Assembly (NCBI GenBank): GCA_014905825.1
Contig: JACGCN010000001.1
Location: 310,001 to 374,000 of the forward strand
Source of the DNA: Lyophyllum atratum
Lineage: Eukaryota > Basidiomycota > Agaricomycetes > Agaricales > Lyophyllaceae
Length of the DNA stretch: 64,000 bases
Direction of reading: 5' to 3'
The notes beneath the pieces were generated by a model. That model saw only the letters and a program-made list of their open reading frames with translations, had not been told where the DNA came from and made no database searches. The position numbers were made by a program, and so were the translations under genes. This document shows, one piece after another, positions 42,801 through 54,094 of the stretch (position 1 is its first letter; each line of letters begins with the position of its first letter).

Positions 42801-44336
42801 CGACTTCAGGCAGCCTCCCTGTGTCACCGTCTGTTCGGCCTGGTCTTCTTCATCAATTTTCTCGTCTTGATAGGCGTGGCGAGCATGGGCGCAAATCCAT
42901 CCAAGGTCTGCGAGGCTGTCGTCGGCAACCTCTTCGTGGCTGTTCTTATGCGTCAGGACTACGTGATTGATGCATTCTACCTCCTTTTCACCGCTGTTCC
43001 TCTGAGTTGGCCGCTATGGGTGCGCAAAATTGCCGCTGGAGTTCACCACATTGGGGGAGTGCACTCAGGTGCCGGGGCATCAAGTTTGCTTTGGCAACTA
43101 TATTTCACGATTCAGGCGACGAAGGAGATGATGACGAGAAATGGCGTGAGATCCAACGTTCGTATGGGTTATTGAAATACGACTGACCTTGGTTCTCTCA
43201 CAGCCCACACCATCGGGTGCCACACTCGCGATCACCTACGTGCTCTTCCTGCTATTGCTACTCGTCCTCGTCCTCGCGTATCCTGGGATGCATAAAAAAG
43301 TTCACAGTAGCTTTGAGGCCTCTCACCGCCTGCTAGGATGGGGCGTCGTAATTCTCGTCTGGGTCCAGGTCAGTCTTGCTTGTACCAAGATTAGCGCAAT
43401 GGCTTACTGGCCCAATCCCACACAGACTATCCTCCTCGCAATTGACTATCGATCCCCTGGCCAATCACCGGGCATGGCAGTGGTCACATCCATTCCTTTC
43501 TGGCTGCTTTTTATAACCATATGTGACTACATTCGATTCTTCCGAAAACTTTGCCAACTGACATAGATATCTTGCAGTATCTCTCGCACTTCCTTGGGTC
43601 AGGCTTAGGAAGGTGGACGTTGTTTACTGTGAAAGAGTTTCAAAACAAACCATTCGAATGTACTTCGATTACAGTGGGTCCTATATCACTTCTCTACTGC
43701 ACATCAGCATCACCTTCTCCAACAGTCACCCCGCCCGCTGGAAGCTTAATCAGAGTATCGGACGAGCCGTCAACCGAGTGGCATAGCTTCGCTACCCTAA
43801 CTGAACCTGGAAAGCCTGGCTTCTCTATAGTCGTCAATCGAGGTGGTGAATGGGCAAAACAACAGATCGCCAATCCTGCCACCAAGATATGGGTCCGCGG
43901 TATACCCATTTACAGCGTGATACGAATTGCCTCGATGTTCCGCCGCCTCGTTATCGTTGCGACCAGCTCCGGAATTTCGCCATGTATCCCAGTGGTCCTA
44001 GAACAAAAAATCCCCATTCGCTTGTTGTGGATTGCCTCTAATGTCCGGGAGACCTTTGGCAATCACCTTGTCGACGCAGTTGTGAAAGCCAATCCTGAAG
44101 CTATTATTTACAGTACGCTTCTCTCAATATGCAAAGTAGTCTGCTTTCTCATTAATTTTCCTCAGACACTCAACATCACGGAAAACCAGATATGGTGAAA
44201 TTGACCTACCGCCTCGTGAAGGAATTTGATGCGGAAGCGGTCATTGTGATGTCCAACAAAAAGGTGACGCAGAAGATCGTGTTCGAGATGATGAGCCGAG
44301 GCATACCTGCCTTTGGTGCTACTTAGGGAGGATTCT
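39831..44336 (+). CDS. NRPS-like adenylation domain fused to ferric-reductase-like membrane unit
   Basis: Fusion of an amino/carboxylic-acid-activating domain with a redox membrane domain. The adenylation domain spans HPDSVAVEDL, the P-loop YIIYTSG/TTGVPKGV (split by an intron), ISFDMAAW, MMFNTGDLARWYPNGDLEHL, GRVDDQVKVKGFRVEL and the catalytic Lys in NGKVDKMALSK. There is no phosphopantetheine (T) domain. A linker of about 200 residues, rich in Pro and Ser (42000-42570, including PPPPPPPP), leads to several membrane helices from about 42810 to 43540 with His-bearing loops (GVHHIGGVHSG, FEASHRLLGWG). The C-terminal cytosolic part resembles a FAD/NAD reductase domain (EPGKPGFSIVVNRGGEW, IVATSSGISPCIPV, ending MSRGIPAFGAT). 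This layout is known from fungal 'NPS12-like' proteins, as I recall. More than a dozen introns; several 3' ones are uncertain. Substrate not predictable. Confidence 0.82.
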
Positions 44337-44663
44337 TATTCTCATGTGGAACATTGGGAATCGTACTCACTGGCATTTGCATACAACACGGACAATCTCT
44401 TTATATTTAAGCATACAGCATCAACGGACTAATCTATCAAGTTATTTATTTACATTAATACATTAATGCATTATCATCCATCGGCAGCCTGAGTCCAAGA
44501 AAGATATTGAATTGAAGTGCAACTTGTCTAGGTATCATGATCTGGCCTCGAAATCGCTTGAACTCACAATGTGTGTTTACTTGTTGGCACCGCTGATGGC
44601 CTTCCACAACTTCATCGATCTGATCCAAGTTGATGTGCTCATTGCACTCAGACTCTCCCCAAG
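44337..44663. other. Short AT-rich spacer
   Basis: About 330 bp. Contains an AT-rich stretch with repeated 'cattaat' (44453-44470), then the 5' region of the kinase gene. Confidence 0.45.
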
Positions 44664-47600
44664 ATGTTAACCGTTCACGGAATCACCCTACTGGACAGGG
44701 AGCCTCTTTACCGAGGCGGTTTTACAGATATATTTCAGGCTTTGTACCGTGGGGAAGAAGTGGCTCTCAAACGGCTGAGGACCTTCCACCATCAACGAGA
44801 CCAAGATCACCATCGGCTGCGCCGTGTAAAGCACTTTTCGCACTTTCATTGTCTACTCAATAACGTTAATGCGGAAAGTATAGAGACTTACTGGGGAAGC
44901 TCGCATCTGGCATCAACTCAAACACCCAAATGTGCTCCAATTCGTGGGCGTTGATTCCGAAACTTTCCCGTCAGATCTGTGTTTAGTTTCGCCATGGATG
45001 CGCCGTGGCACAATCCTTCAATATCGCAAGTCGTGTGGAGCCTCAAATATCAACCTTGACAGACGCGTACGTATCCTGTATCTCAGAGGAGGTCCATATA
45101 CCTGATATCACGCTCAGTTGTTCGAGATCAGCCTGGGTATCAAGTACCTCCACTCTGAAGGCGTCGTACATGGAGATCTACGTGGGGTGGGGTCTTCCTC
45201 CTTTTTTAAAGAATATACGCGATCCAACTGGTTTGATAGACTAATATTCTGATCAATTCCGACGGAAGCACTTGCATTGCAGATTTTGGTTTGACAGATT
45301 TCATAGAAACCCTGGGCAGTGTTTCAACTTCACACCACCAAGGCTCCACTCGGTGGCTAGCCCCCGAACTCATCCACCCTGATGACTTTGCGTTGGAAAG
45401 CTTTCAAAAGACTCGCGCAACGGACATCTACGCGTTTGCATATGTCTGCCTCGAGGTGAGTCAAGGTGTTAGCTTATAATTTAGGACAACGCCTACATTC
45501 ATGAATCTGGGCCACCGCAAAGATCTATACAGGAAGTTTGCCTTTCATCGACATTGCGAACGACGCGGAGGTGATATACCAAGTAATCCAGGGTGTCCGG
45601 CCACGACGCCCGACCACCTATGACGATCCTGGGGTGCTCATTCAGGATGACCTCTGGGATCTGATCGAGCGATGTTGGGAACATCAGCCTCAAAATCGAA
45701 TATCGATCATCGACGTTGCACGCTACATAGGTGATTGGTATGAAGACTGGAATAACAGCACAATCCGCTTGTTAGAAGATTCCATTGCTCAGTGGATTTT
45801 CAGCAATCAGGGACACTATCTCTGCTGGGTCGAGAATTCCAGCAAGGCGCGGACGACTTACATCTCCAGGACTATCGCAGAACTTTGTGCTAAGGAGGGC
45901 AAGCTGGCCGCCAGCATTTTCTTCGCCAATGATCGAAGTCCCATGCTGTTTTTTCCAAAGATCGTAGAGCAGATTGCTGGTCATTTTCCTACAATCGAGT
46001 CTTTTATCAGCGGCTGTACGCGAGGAGCCCTCGCTACTCTCCCCTACTTCTGCAGACGAACTTCAGCACCTTCTCCGAAGGACTATTATCTTCCCGCTGA
46101 TGACACTAGCAGGAAATTTCCGCCCGAAAGTCATAGTTGTGGACGCCTTAGACTTATGCGAAGAGCCTTCCACCGCCGATGAATCCTGGCTCACGGTCGA
46201 GATCCTTATACAAGCCATCATCTGGCTTGCTGAATCGATGCATAGTAACCAAATACCGTTACAGATTTTCGTGACCAGCCTTCCCGACCTGCACCGGAAG
46301 GCTAAACGAGGAATACCAAAGTTTAGCCCCGAGACAAGATCCCTCTACTTGCACCCTCGTGGCTTACTAGATTCTTGGACCGATGGTAAGGTGACTGATA
46401 GCTTTGCATGTCAACAGCCGGCCTAAGCATCCATTTAGCGTGGAGCGAATTGCGCAATTTGTCAGGCCACATACCAAACCACGCAGCTACCTACGCTGAG
46501 TCCACAGGAAGTCAGGATTTCGACTTCCTCGCTCCCGAAGGCCTTATATCACATATAACTAACTGGGTCGACGACAACGGTGGCCACCAATTTTGTTGGC
46601 TCAAATATCCTGTTCGACAGTTTGGTAAAAAGTCCGCTATCGCGCAGTACCTTGCCGATCACTGCGCGAGCAGGGGTGTACTTGCGGCCACAATTGTCTG
46701 TTCTGATGGATCCGTGAACTCCAGTACGTTTCTGCCTTCACTTGCACTTCAGCTTGGGCAGTCGATGCCTATGCTCAAACCGACCATGCGTCAAATAATC
46801 GAGGATCAGAGAGAGGTTCTACTCACCACGGACGACTATGGCTGCGCACGAAAGCTCATCATCGAGCCATTCCTGACAGGGGATTTTCAAAGAATTGCAA
46901 CCATGATCATTATCATTGACTGCAATGGATGGTCCGGCGGCGACTTCCTCTTGAATACCATAATCTGGATGGAGAACGCTTTTCGGAGCCACGCGATACC
47001 CCTTCAAATGTTTGTCACGAGCGAGCCAGAGCTTTTCAAACAGGCGAACCTTCAATTCCCCGTATTCCTGGATAACGCGTTGACTCTTCATCTTCCTCAA
47101 TTTGAGTCGTGGATAGCCACGCCGCTTTCGCCTTCACAATCAATCTTCACAAACCAGGGTCAAAAGATTTATCAGGTTTGAACAAGCATGATACATCAAT
47201 AAGACAGCTTATAAATGCTCCGCTGCAGAATCTAGCTTCGTTCCTCGAGACGAAGATTTCTGCTGATCATCCTGGTGATCAACGGTGAGAATGGCAGTTT
47301 AATTGGATTAACGAGTGCATAACTCAGCAAATCGCCAGGCTTTGCACCAGCTTTCAAGCATACTTGGACCATATGGCACAATTAGACACTCTTCAGAGTC
47401 TCGTCGAAAGCCATAGATGCAGATTGCAACTCTTACAAGTAGCTTGATTCTATAGCTTTGCAAGTCCATGAAGCTAACGTGTCTTGCGTAGTTCTCAACT
47501 CAGATGCAAATGTCGGAGCATCCCTTGATCCGTGAAGCTATTCAGGCAGATGAAGATGCAATCGCTGGTGTTCTTGAAGGCTTGCTGAGTTCGGATCCAG

Positions 47601-48902
47601 ACACCCAGGCCATACTTGCTCTGAGAGGTGACGATGCTCATTCCTTCCTCAATCTCCTACAAATTGTGTGTATTCTTGCGTGTTTCGTGACATCCGTCTA
47701 ATTTCCTTATGAAGATCCTTGCAAAAGGACAACTCAATACTTACGAAGTCGGGCGAAAAGCTAGGCGTCTACTAGTGAAGCTCTCCGAAACATCCGAAAT
47801 CATACCCGCCTCGGTGTTGATTCGTGGGTTAACCTTGATCGATAACCAGCCTGTGTCAGGTGGCGGCTTTGCCGATATTTATCGTGCCACATATCGGGGT
47901 CAAGAAGTGGCGCTCAAACATTTGAGAGTTAGACAGGATCAAGATTCTCAAAGGATACGAAGAGTAAGCCTCGTATTGCTTCTTTTGTGATATATATTAT
48001 TTAGTCGTATTTTACTCAGGCATTCGGCCGAGAGGCCTTGGTTTGGCAGCAACTGAAGCATCCGAACGTCCTGCCGTTCCTAGGCATTGATTCAGAAGTA
48101 TTTCCCTCTTCGCTTTGTATGGCTTCGCCTTGGATGCGCCACGGAACAATACTGGATTTAAGAGCAGCAAACGGCGCTTCGAACATCAACATTGAGAAAC
48201 GAGTACGTACAAATTCGTTTCAACGGAAAGTTGTGGAATCTGATATGGACTACCAGCTCGCCGAGATAGCAGAAGGACTGGAGTATTTACATGCCGAAGG
48301 CGTCATACATGGTGATCTACGTGGAGTACGTGCCACGTACCAACGCAAAGCCGAACAGTTTCTGAGGCTGACTTATGATTCTTTACAGGCAAACATCCTA
48401 GCAGATAACGATTGGCATGCAGTTCTTTCAGACTTCGGTTTGACTGTTTTCGGTGACGCTACGGTTGCCACCCACACATCCAATCCCCACGGTTCGGTAC
48501 GATGGATGGCGCCTGAACTCCTCAATCCTGAGATTTTCGACATGGAGAGGTTTTTAAAGACACAGGCAAGCGACGTATATGCGTTCGCGTGTGTCTGCTT
48601 GGAAGTGAGCGTCTGCCAATTTTTAGGTATGAAAAGCTCTGACTGGGACTCTCTTAAAGCTATATACTGGACATCATCCCTTCGTCGAGGCTGCTAATGA
48701 TGCTGCCGTCATATATCGAGTAATACAAGGCCATCGCCCGGCTTTGCGTTCAGGTGCAACGGCAGAGGAGATGAGCCTTGTCATACCGGACCATGTTGCA
48801 GAGGTTGTACAATGGTCCTGGAAACAGCAGCCTTCGGACCGCCCCGAAATAATGGATGTGGTGCAGATCATTAAAACATGGAACTCTATGATGATAGAGT
48901 AA
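44664..48902 (+). CDS. TKL kinase / degenerate NACHT / degenerate NACHT / TKL kinase fusion, frameshifted
   Basis: Kinase 1: VALKRL lysine, VVHGDLRG, IADFGLTD, LAPEL, ending QPQNRISIIDVARYI. Without a break it runs into a first NACHT-like module (QWIFSNQGHYLCWVENSSK) whose P-loop has lost its Gly and Lys but keeps Walker-B-like KVIVVDALDLCEE. A one-base frame change is needed near 46003. A possible 32-bp intron (46386-46417) leads to a second NACHT-like module: P-loop VRQFGKKSAIAQ (Lys-Ser kept, Gly pattern lost), Walker-B-like MIIIIDCNGW. From there introns with consistent phase (donors after 47178, 47288, 47438 and 47658) lead through a helical linker into kinase 2: SGGGFADIYRATYRGQEVAL, VIHGDLRG, LSDFGLTV, MAPELL, ending at 48902. 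Both kinases keep the catalytic motifs of the fungal HGDLR-type TKL group. It could be one STAND-like signalling protein, two genes, or a decaying gene. Confidence 0.62.
45995..46012 (+). other. One-base frame change inside first NACHT-like module
   Basis: The protein reads FPTIESFIS in one frame and AAVREEPSLLSPTSADELQ in the next frame immediately after. Together they match the usual fungal NACHT sequence at this place. No intron of plausible size can join them, so there is a single-base indel here or an assembly error. Confidence 0.6.
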
Positions 48903-49771
48903 AGGTCAAAAGTTAAGTTATAGCTACTCCGAAGTGCAGAAATACGGGGAGCACGCGAATCTGTTTTCTGAATTCGCTACGCGTGCCAGCGCTATTCTAC
49001 AGGGATGTAGTAGCAATGACCAGATAACAGTCCTCGCTTTGAATTGATTATGGGGACTCATCACATTACATCGGCTTGACGTGGCTGAAAGAACACGTCG
49101 CTGAACTTATGTTGGCACCGTGATAAGCCTTGATAAGTTAATCGCACTAAGCCTTCTATGTGCCTTCTCTGACGTTGCAGTAACGGTGCTCTTTGCGTCT
49201 TGGGTGTCAACCTTGCGAGTGCAACGTGTCCAAGACGGGTTTATTCATGAACGCGTCGTGGTCACGTGGGTTCCCCTATTCACGTTGCCGAGTCTTTACC
49301 GAGCCTTCACCGCTGTCTGCACTTGTTCATGTCCTGGTTACTATTAGCGACCATAGCTGACTTGCCACTGACATTTGAAGACAATTTTGCTGACATGACA
49401 GCGATGCATCAATCTTATACTCCCTTCCTACAGTGACAACCGCATAAATATTGGACCCACTTGGAACTCTTGCGACGCGTTCTAATACTAATACTATAAA
49501 CCGAGGGTCTCGTTGGACCACATGCCACAGGTGCTACTTATCTACAGTGACCAGCAATTAAAAAACTTCTCATTAAGGTATGGAAAGGAGTATCATATCT
49601 TCTTATTCGACGCAGTTTCAACGGGACCAGAGGAGTGTGTAAAGCAGGCTGTTAGCAGCCCTGGGCCCCTGAGGCGGAGGTCCACATCATTCAACGTCAC
49701 CAGTACCCGGAGCTAGTTGTATATATATATGCAAAAGCCAGATAACCCTCACTTCAGCCTCCCACGTTCCA
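48903..49771. other. Intergenic stretch, no gene recognised
   Basis: About 0.87 kb between the kinase fusion and the DUF6593 gene. A TATA-like run (tatatatatatgc) at about 49718-49730 lies 45-50 bp upstream of the DUF6593 ATG and may be its core promoter. No ORF with support. Confidence 0.5.
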
Positions 49772-50493
49772 ATGCCAGCCTATACCTTCGTCTCGAAAGA
49801 CCTTCTGAACACTGCGGTGCTCCCAACGGAATCACAGAATTGGACGTCCTACAGCACAAGCACAAATTCGTCTGTCCTGGTCCCAAAACTTACGATATTG
49901 ACGCCCTCTGCGACTCGCAACACGTACGGCGCCGCGCTTGATGGTGCCATTGATTGGCAGAACGAATCACTTATCATCGGAGGAATGAGCACTAAATTGA
50001 AAAACTTGAAGAGAAGACCAAGTAGGAAGTCGGGCGGGTCAGTTGAACTGGTGTACTACTTTCGAGAAGAATCCCAAGTTTTAACCCGATCATTTCCCAG
50101 CGCAAGAGAATGGACTTGGAAGGGCGAGCGATTCACAGTCAAGTACCACGCCAGCACTGATAAGTGGACGGTAAAACTTACATCTCGTTCACTCCGCGCC
50201 CCAACTTACGCAATGCATATCTTCAGGCAAAGTCCGGCTCCCCTGCGCACCCAGATGACGCGATATTTGCCGTTCGCAAACATCGTATTCTCAAAGCCGA
50301 TGATCCAGCGACCATGACGTTGTCTGAGAATCTGTCCGCCCAAGACACAGTGTTCTTGATTCTGGTGATGATCTACTCCGAGACTAGACGACAGGAAAGA
50401 AAGGTAAGCCGCCCTATGAGTTACTAGGGGTGCGGAAAATTCCAACCTTCGTTTGACCTCTAGGAGAGGGTGGCAGTTGCAATCGCTGGATGA
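49772..50493 (+). CDS. DUF6593-like protein, probably frameshifted
   Basis: Small protein of a family expanded in Agaricomycetes, function unknown. The first frame (49772-50165) reads MPAYTFVSKDLLNTAVL, GAIDWQNESLIIGGMSTK, REWTWKGERFTVKYHASTDK. The rest of the domain lies in another frame from about 50164: GKTYISFTPRPNLRNAYLQ, ATMTLSENLSAQDTVFLILV, MIYSETRRQERK, the usual end of the family; one intron (50404-50463, GTAAGC...CTCTAG) then adds ERVAVAIAG and the stop at 50491-50493. Changing frame at 50163-50170 needs a one-base indel because no intron fits. Either a young pseudogene or a sequence error. A related gene lies 2 kb downstream on the other strand. Confidence 0.68.
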
Positions 50494-50879
50494 TCAGGTT
50501 AATCAGGGGCCAATGTAATCACTTAGGCGTGCTCGTCAAGACGATTTCAGAGATTCAAACTATGCAACGTACAGATATAGCTACCGTGAAGCACACGAGC
50601 TGCGATAAAATTTTTGGGCATCTACCTTATCTGCCATGGATACTGTTTGAAGAGCGTCCGATAAATCCCACTGCGCACGTACCCAGAAATTCCTGATGAA
50701 TATGTGCTAAGATAAAAGCCGTCACCTTGTCTTTGAGGTGATCCGTCAGTCATAGTTCGAATTAAGAATTCTGCCTCCTTAAATCGAGGTTTGGTCATGT
50801 ATGCGAATGGCGAGGGATGGCTGTCACGACACGAAAAGTCATTCACCTCAAGCATGCTGGCGTGTGAGATGATAAACAT
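50494..50879. other. Spacer, nothing recognised
   Basis: About 0.39 kb between the DUF6593-like gene and the P450 relic. It may include the decayed 3' end of the P450 but no clear similarity is visible. Confidence 0.4.
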
Positions 50880-51520
50880 ACCAAACGGTGCCACCTTCAA
50901 ACTTGCACAGTGGCTCAATATCAACCCCGTTTTGATCCTTGCCTCTCCCAATCGAAGGCAGACAACATCATGGCGAGTGTAATGAACATGTTCACATTTG
51001 CAAAGTCTCCTCCAGGACACGATCTGTAAAGTTGATATCAAAGCCAACCTGACAGACGTGAAAGATCTCGGTGGGTCATACCTTCTGCCATAGCCGTAGA
51101 TATATGTATTGGGGTCCAGTCCTGGGCTTCGGCCTCAGCTGCCAAAAAACGGTTAGGACGAAACATGTGCGGATCGGAATACAGATGCGGGTCACGGGTG
51201 ATACTCCTATGAAGGAATGTGAAGACCCGGAGAGTATCATCGATTGATCGTGCCAGGACCCTCACCACATGTGGGGTAGGATGATGGAGTCCTTGGGAAT
51301 CAAGTAACCCTTGTACATATCGTCTTGCATCGACCGATGTGGGATCCCTTGGTAAACAATGTCAATACGTAGACGAAAATTCTACCGATTCGAAGGATGA
51401 GATACCTGTTCGACCAGCACCCTCAGAACTTCTTACAAAAGCGCGTCGATGTATGGCAACAAAAGCCGATCCCCAAGATCTGGAAGACGTTTGTGGCATT
51501 GCAACGTTTTCCGGAGTAGC
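50880..51520 (-). pseudogene. Cytochrome P450 pseudogene (C-terminal part only)
   Basis: On the minus strand the C-terminal third of a fungal P450 can be followed: LPDLGDRLLLPYIDALL, an in-frame TAA (51433-51435), then the K-helix ExxR (EVLR), degraded sequence, GIPHRSMQDDMYKGYLIPKD, an intron (GTGAGG...TTCATAG), SITRDPHLYSDPHMFRPNRF (PERF region), a second intron, and the heme loop YGYGRRSCPGGDFANVNMF with the axial Cys, followed by MLSAFDWERQG. After that the frame changes again to NGVDIEPLCKFEGGTVW. No N-terminal two thirds are found upstream. So it is a truncated copy with a stop and at least one frameshift, though introns and the heme loop are still well kept, which suggests recent inactivation. 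Confidence 0.82.
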
Positions 51521-52493
51521 CCCAGACATATCGGCCAACTAGAAAGATTTCGCTACTAGTACTATTTCCTCAAGGCTGCCTTTGACAGGAGTCGTAGGTC
51601 CAATCTCAGAGTGCGCGTCAATCCAGCCTCAGGGTGGGTATCGGACAGAGATATGCCACTGGAACATTACGAGGCCAAGGCCTACAGACGAGCTAGATAC
51701 CACATTGAAATGGACTGAGATTGGCGGGCACACGTGTTTATCCAGGTACCCTCCTGCTGTAGACTAGTTTTGCATGGTAAAGAGTCAGTGCTCCGTTGAC
51801 ACCTCCGAGCCACTTTCTCCCTTGTTGTCTCGTCAATTTGCAAAGCCATGAAGCGAGTCCAGTGGTGTTGAAAGTGTCGTGACGGATGACTTGAATCATA
51901 GCCTAGCTCCAACACTCTACGGAGGTAAAAGCCGCATCAGTGGAGAAGACGGCGATGATGCATACAAGACGGTGGCGCTGGGTGAGCTCCGTTGCAGTGG
52001 GTGCAGTCCTTCTTAACGGATACGAAAAAGTATCAGTTGGTTCGGGTTAGGTTGGGGTTCACTCATGCCATGCGACTAAACATCAACAACTCGAAGTAAA
52101 CTTAGCAGGTTTGCACTGGGTCGATTTTACGGCATGGCACAGCGGGTAGATGGCGGTCGCAGTGCTCTGGTCCTACTGCGACGTGGTTCTAACCGTTATT
52201 CTGACTTTGAGGCACGATATTCATGACGTTGAGGAACGATCGACCGCGCTTCGGCCACTCCTGTATGGTGAAAACAGATGTATTATATGGACATGCATAA
52301 GGAACCATGATAAGAATATATGCGATGACAGATGAGGTATCAAGGACGATGCGGTGGTATAATCACGAACGTAGGGCTACATGGACGAATGCGAAGAGAA
52401 AACGGATACAAGTGAATGGCGGGGCTCAGCACATGCTGGAGCCAAATAAGAAACATAGACAGCGCGACAAGAAGCGCATGCGGCATAAAAATC
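51521..52493. other. Intergenic stretch, possible P450 debris
   Basis: Nearly 1 kb upstream of the P450 relic (in its sense). I looked for the missing N-terminal P450 exons and saw none. Only short frames; nothing else recognised. Confidence 0.4.
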
Positions 52494-53577
52494 CTATACA
52501 GTGTTCCTTCTAAGCCTTCTCATCACGAGATCACGCGCTTCCTTGAACTGCCACAATTTGGGCTTCTCGAACGTATATGGCGTGAGGACGAAGCGGCCCC
52601 GGCGAAGGATTTCCATCATCAGGAAGGATACTGTTACATTGTCAGGTGGATACGGACGTAGAAAGGGGGTCAGAGGTACTAACCGATGATCTCCACGTCG
52701 TCTGCAAGGGGATGTTGGCAGAATTCGAGATAGTTATTACCGACTCCAGGAAGATGCGTGGGGATAAATGAGGACTTGGGGGTTTCTGTGTGCGTTGATG
52801 AGGGCTTGGGGGTTTCTGCGTGCGTCGATGACAACGGTGGTGTACAAATGGAAGACGATGGAGACCCGGACGATGTACTGGATAATGAGAGAGACCGCAC
52901 AGACGTTGATGAAGAGGAGGATGACAGTGAAGGTGACGCGGTGGAGTTAAGGGAGGTCAAAGAGGGAGGGGATGCGGAGGAAGTCGCAGGGGATGAGGGT
53001 TTGGGCATTGTTTTGAACGATGCTGGAACACGGATGACATTCTGATAGAATGTGCCTTTCGTGGTTTCCGAGTCGTAATCAAACAGCTGGTTAAAAGGTC
53101 AGACATGGCTGAGAGCGCAGAGTTGACAGGAATTACAGTTAATGAATCAGGTGTTGCTGTCCAAATATATTCTGTGTCAAACCGCGTCGGGATGGCAAGA
53201 ATTTTAGGCCTGAGAAGTGGGGATGAGCCAAATGAAGTAGGTGGGAAAAGCAGGTGCATTCAGACGTACATGAATCGAACAGTCGTCGATCCAAATAGAT
53301 CAGTGAGCGCGCCGACTTTCTCGTCCAAAATATTGATGTCTGGTTGGCGACCGTTCCACGAAATGGACACGAGGGTGGCTCCCGATGAGTTCGTGATGCA
53401 AGTTTGTCTGCGCTCCTTTGGTGGACTGTCGAGTGCCGGCTCCCCATCCGTACTGTCCGCGTTCTGGTCGGGATTTGTAGGTACAAGTACAGTGGTGATT
53501 TCATAGGCACGCTCTCCGGTGGAGATATCGATGAGGCTGCTGTTGAGCATGTCGGCAGCAGTGAATTTGAGCAGCAT
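52494..53577 (-). CDS. DUF6593-like protein with Ser-rich insertion
   Basis: Second member of the DUF6593 group here, on the minus strand and intact. It begins MLLKFTAADMLNSSLIDIST, then GATLVSISWNGRQPDINILD, an intron (donor GTACGT at about 53269), FDTEYIWTATPDSLT, a short exon LFDYDSETTKG, then a 60-90 residue insertion very rich in Ser/Thr/Pro with two near-identical short repeats (STHAETPKPS, STHTETPKSS), and the typical end GVGNNYLEFCQHPLADDVEI, SFLMMEILRRGRF and LWQFKEARDLVMRRLRR. Three or more introns. Function unknown. Start chosen at 53577, just before the conserved first strand. Confidence 0.78.
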
Positions 53578-54094
53578 CTCGGGAGGGAATTTCGCAGTGA
53601 ACAGAATATTTAGAAGACTTTATATGTTCTCGGACTCGACTGAATATGGTGAGAGGTTTGTAGTTTTCCCAGTTTGGCATATCCTTTGTAGCAGGGTCCA
53701 CTAGTAAGATGGGTGGGGATAATCGTAAAGGCGTAGTTCTGTGGGCGTCCGTATCGATGATGAAGGAGATGTGCGTGATCACTGATAACATTGTGGGACA
53801 AGGAAAGAGCAGACTTGACTTTATATTCGCTGGGACAATGGCAAGACAATGGACGTTCCAGTGTGTTCGACAACAAAGGGAGAAATGATCGTGAATGACT
53901 AAGCTGCAGCCACCGCCACAAACTGTTTGCTCCTGTTTGCCGAAAGAAATCGAACCAACTCTGGCTCATCGTCGTCCAACACAGCGAGCAGACGCAGTAC
54001 AATCTGTGAGCCCTCAGCCCACACCGACGACCAGCAACCATCCCACGACAAAGCCCACAATCCTGGCTTCCCTTCAGGCTCAACTTAACTGCTG
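53578..54094. other. Divergent intergenic region
   Basis: About 0.5 kb between divergent starts of the DUF6593 gene and the SAP kinase. Holds both promoters; the 196-codon minus-strand frame across it has no support. Confidence 0.45.
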
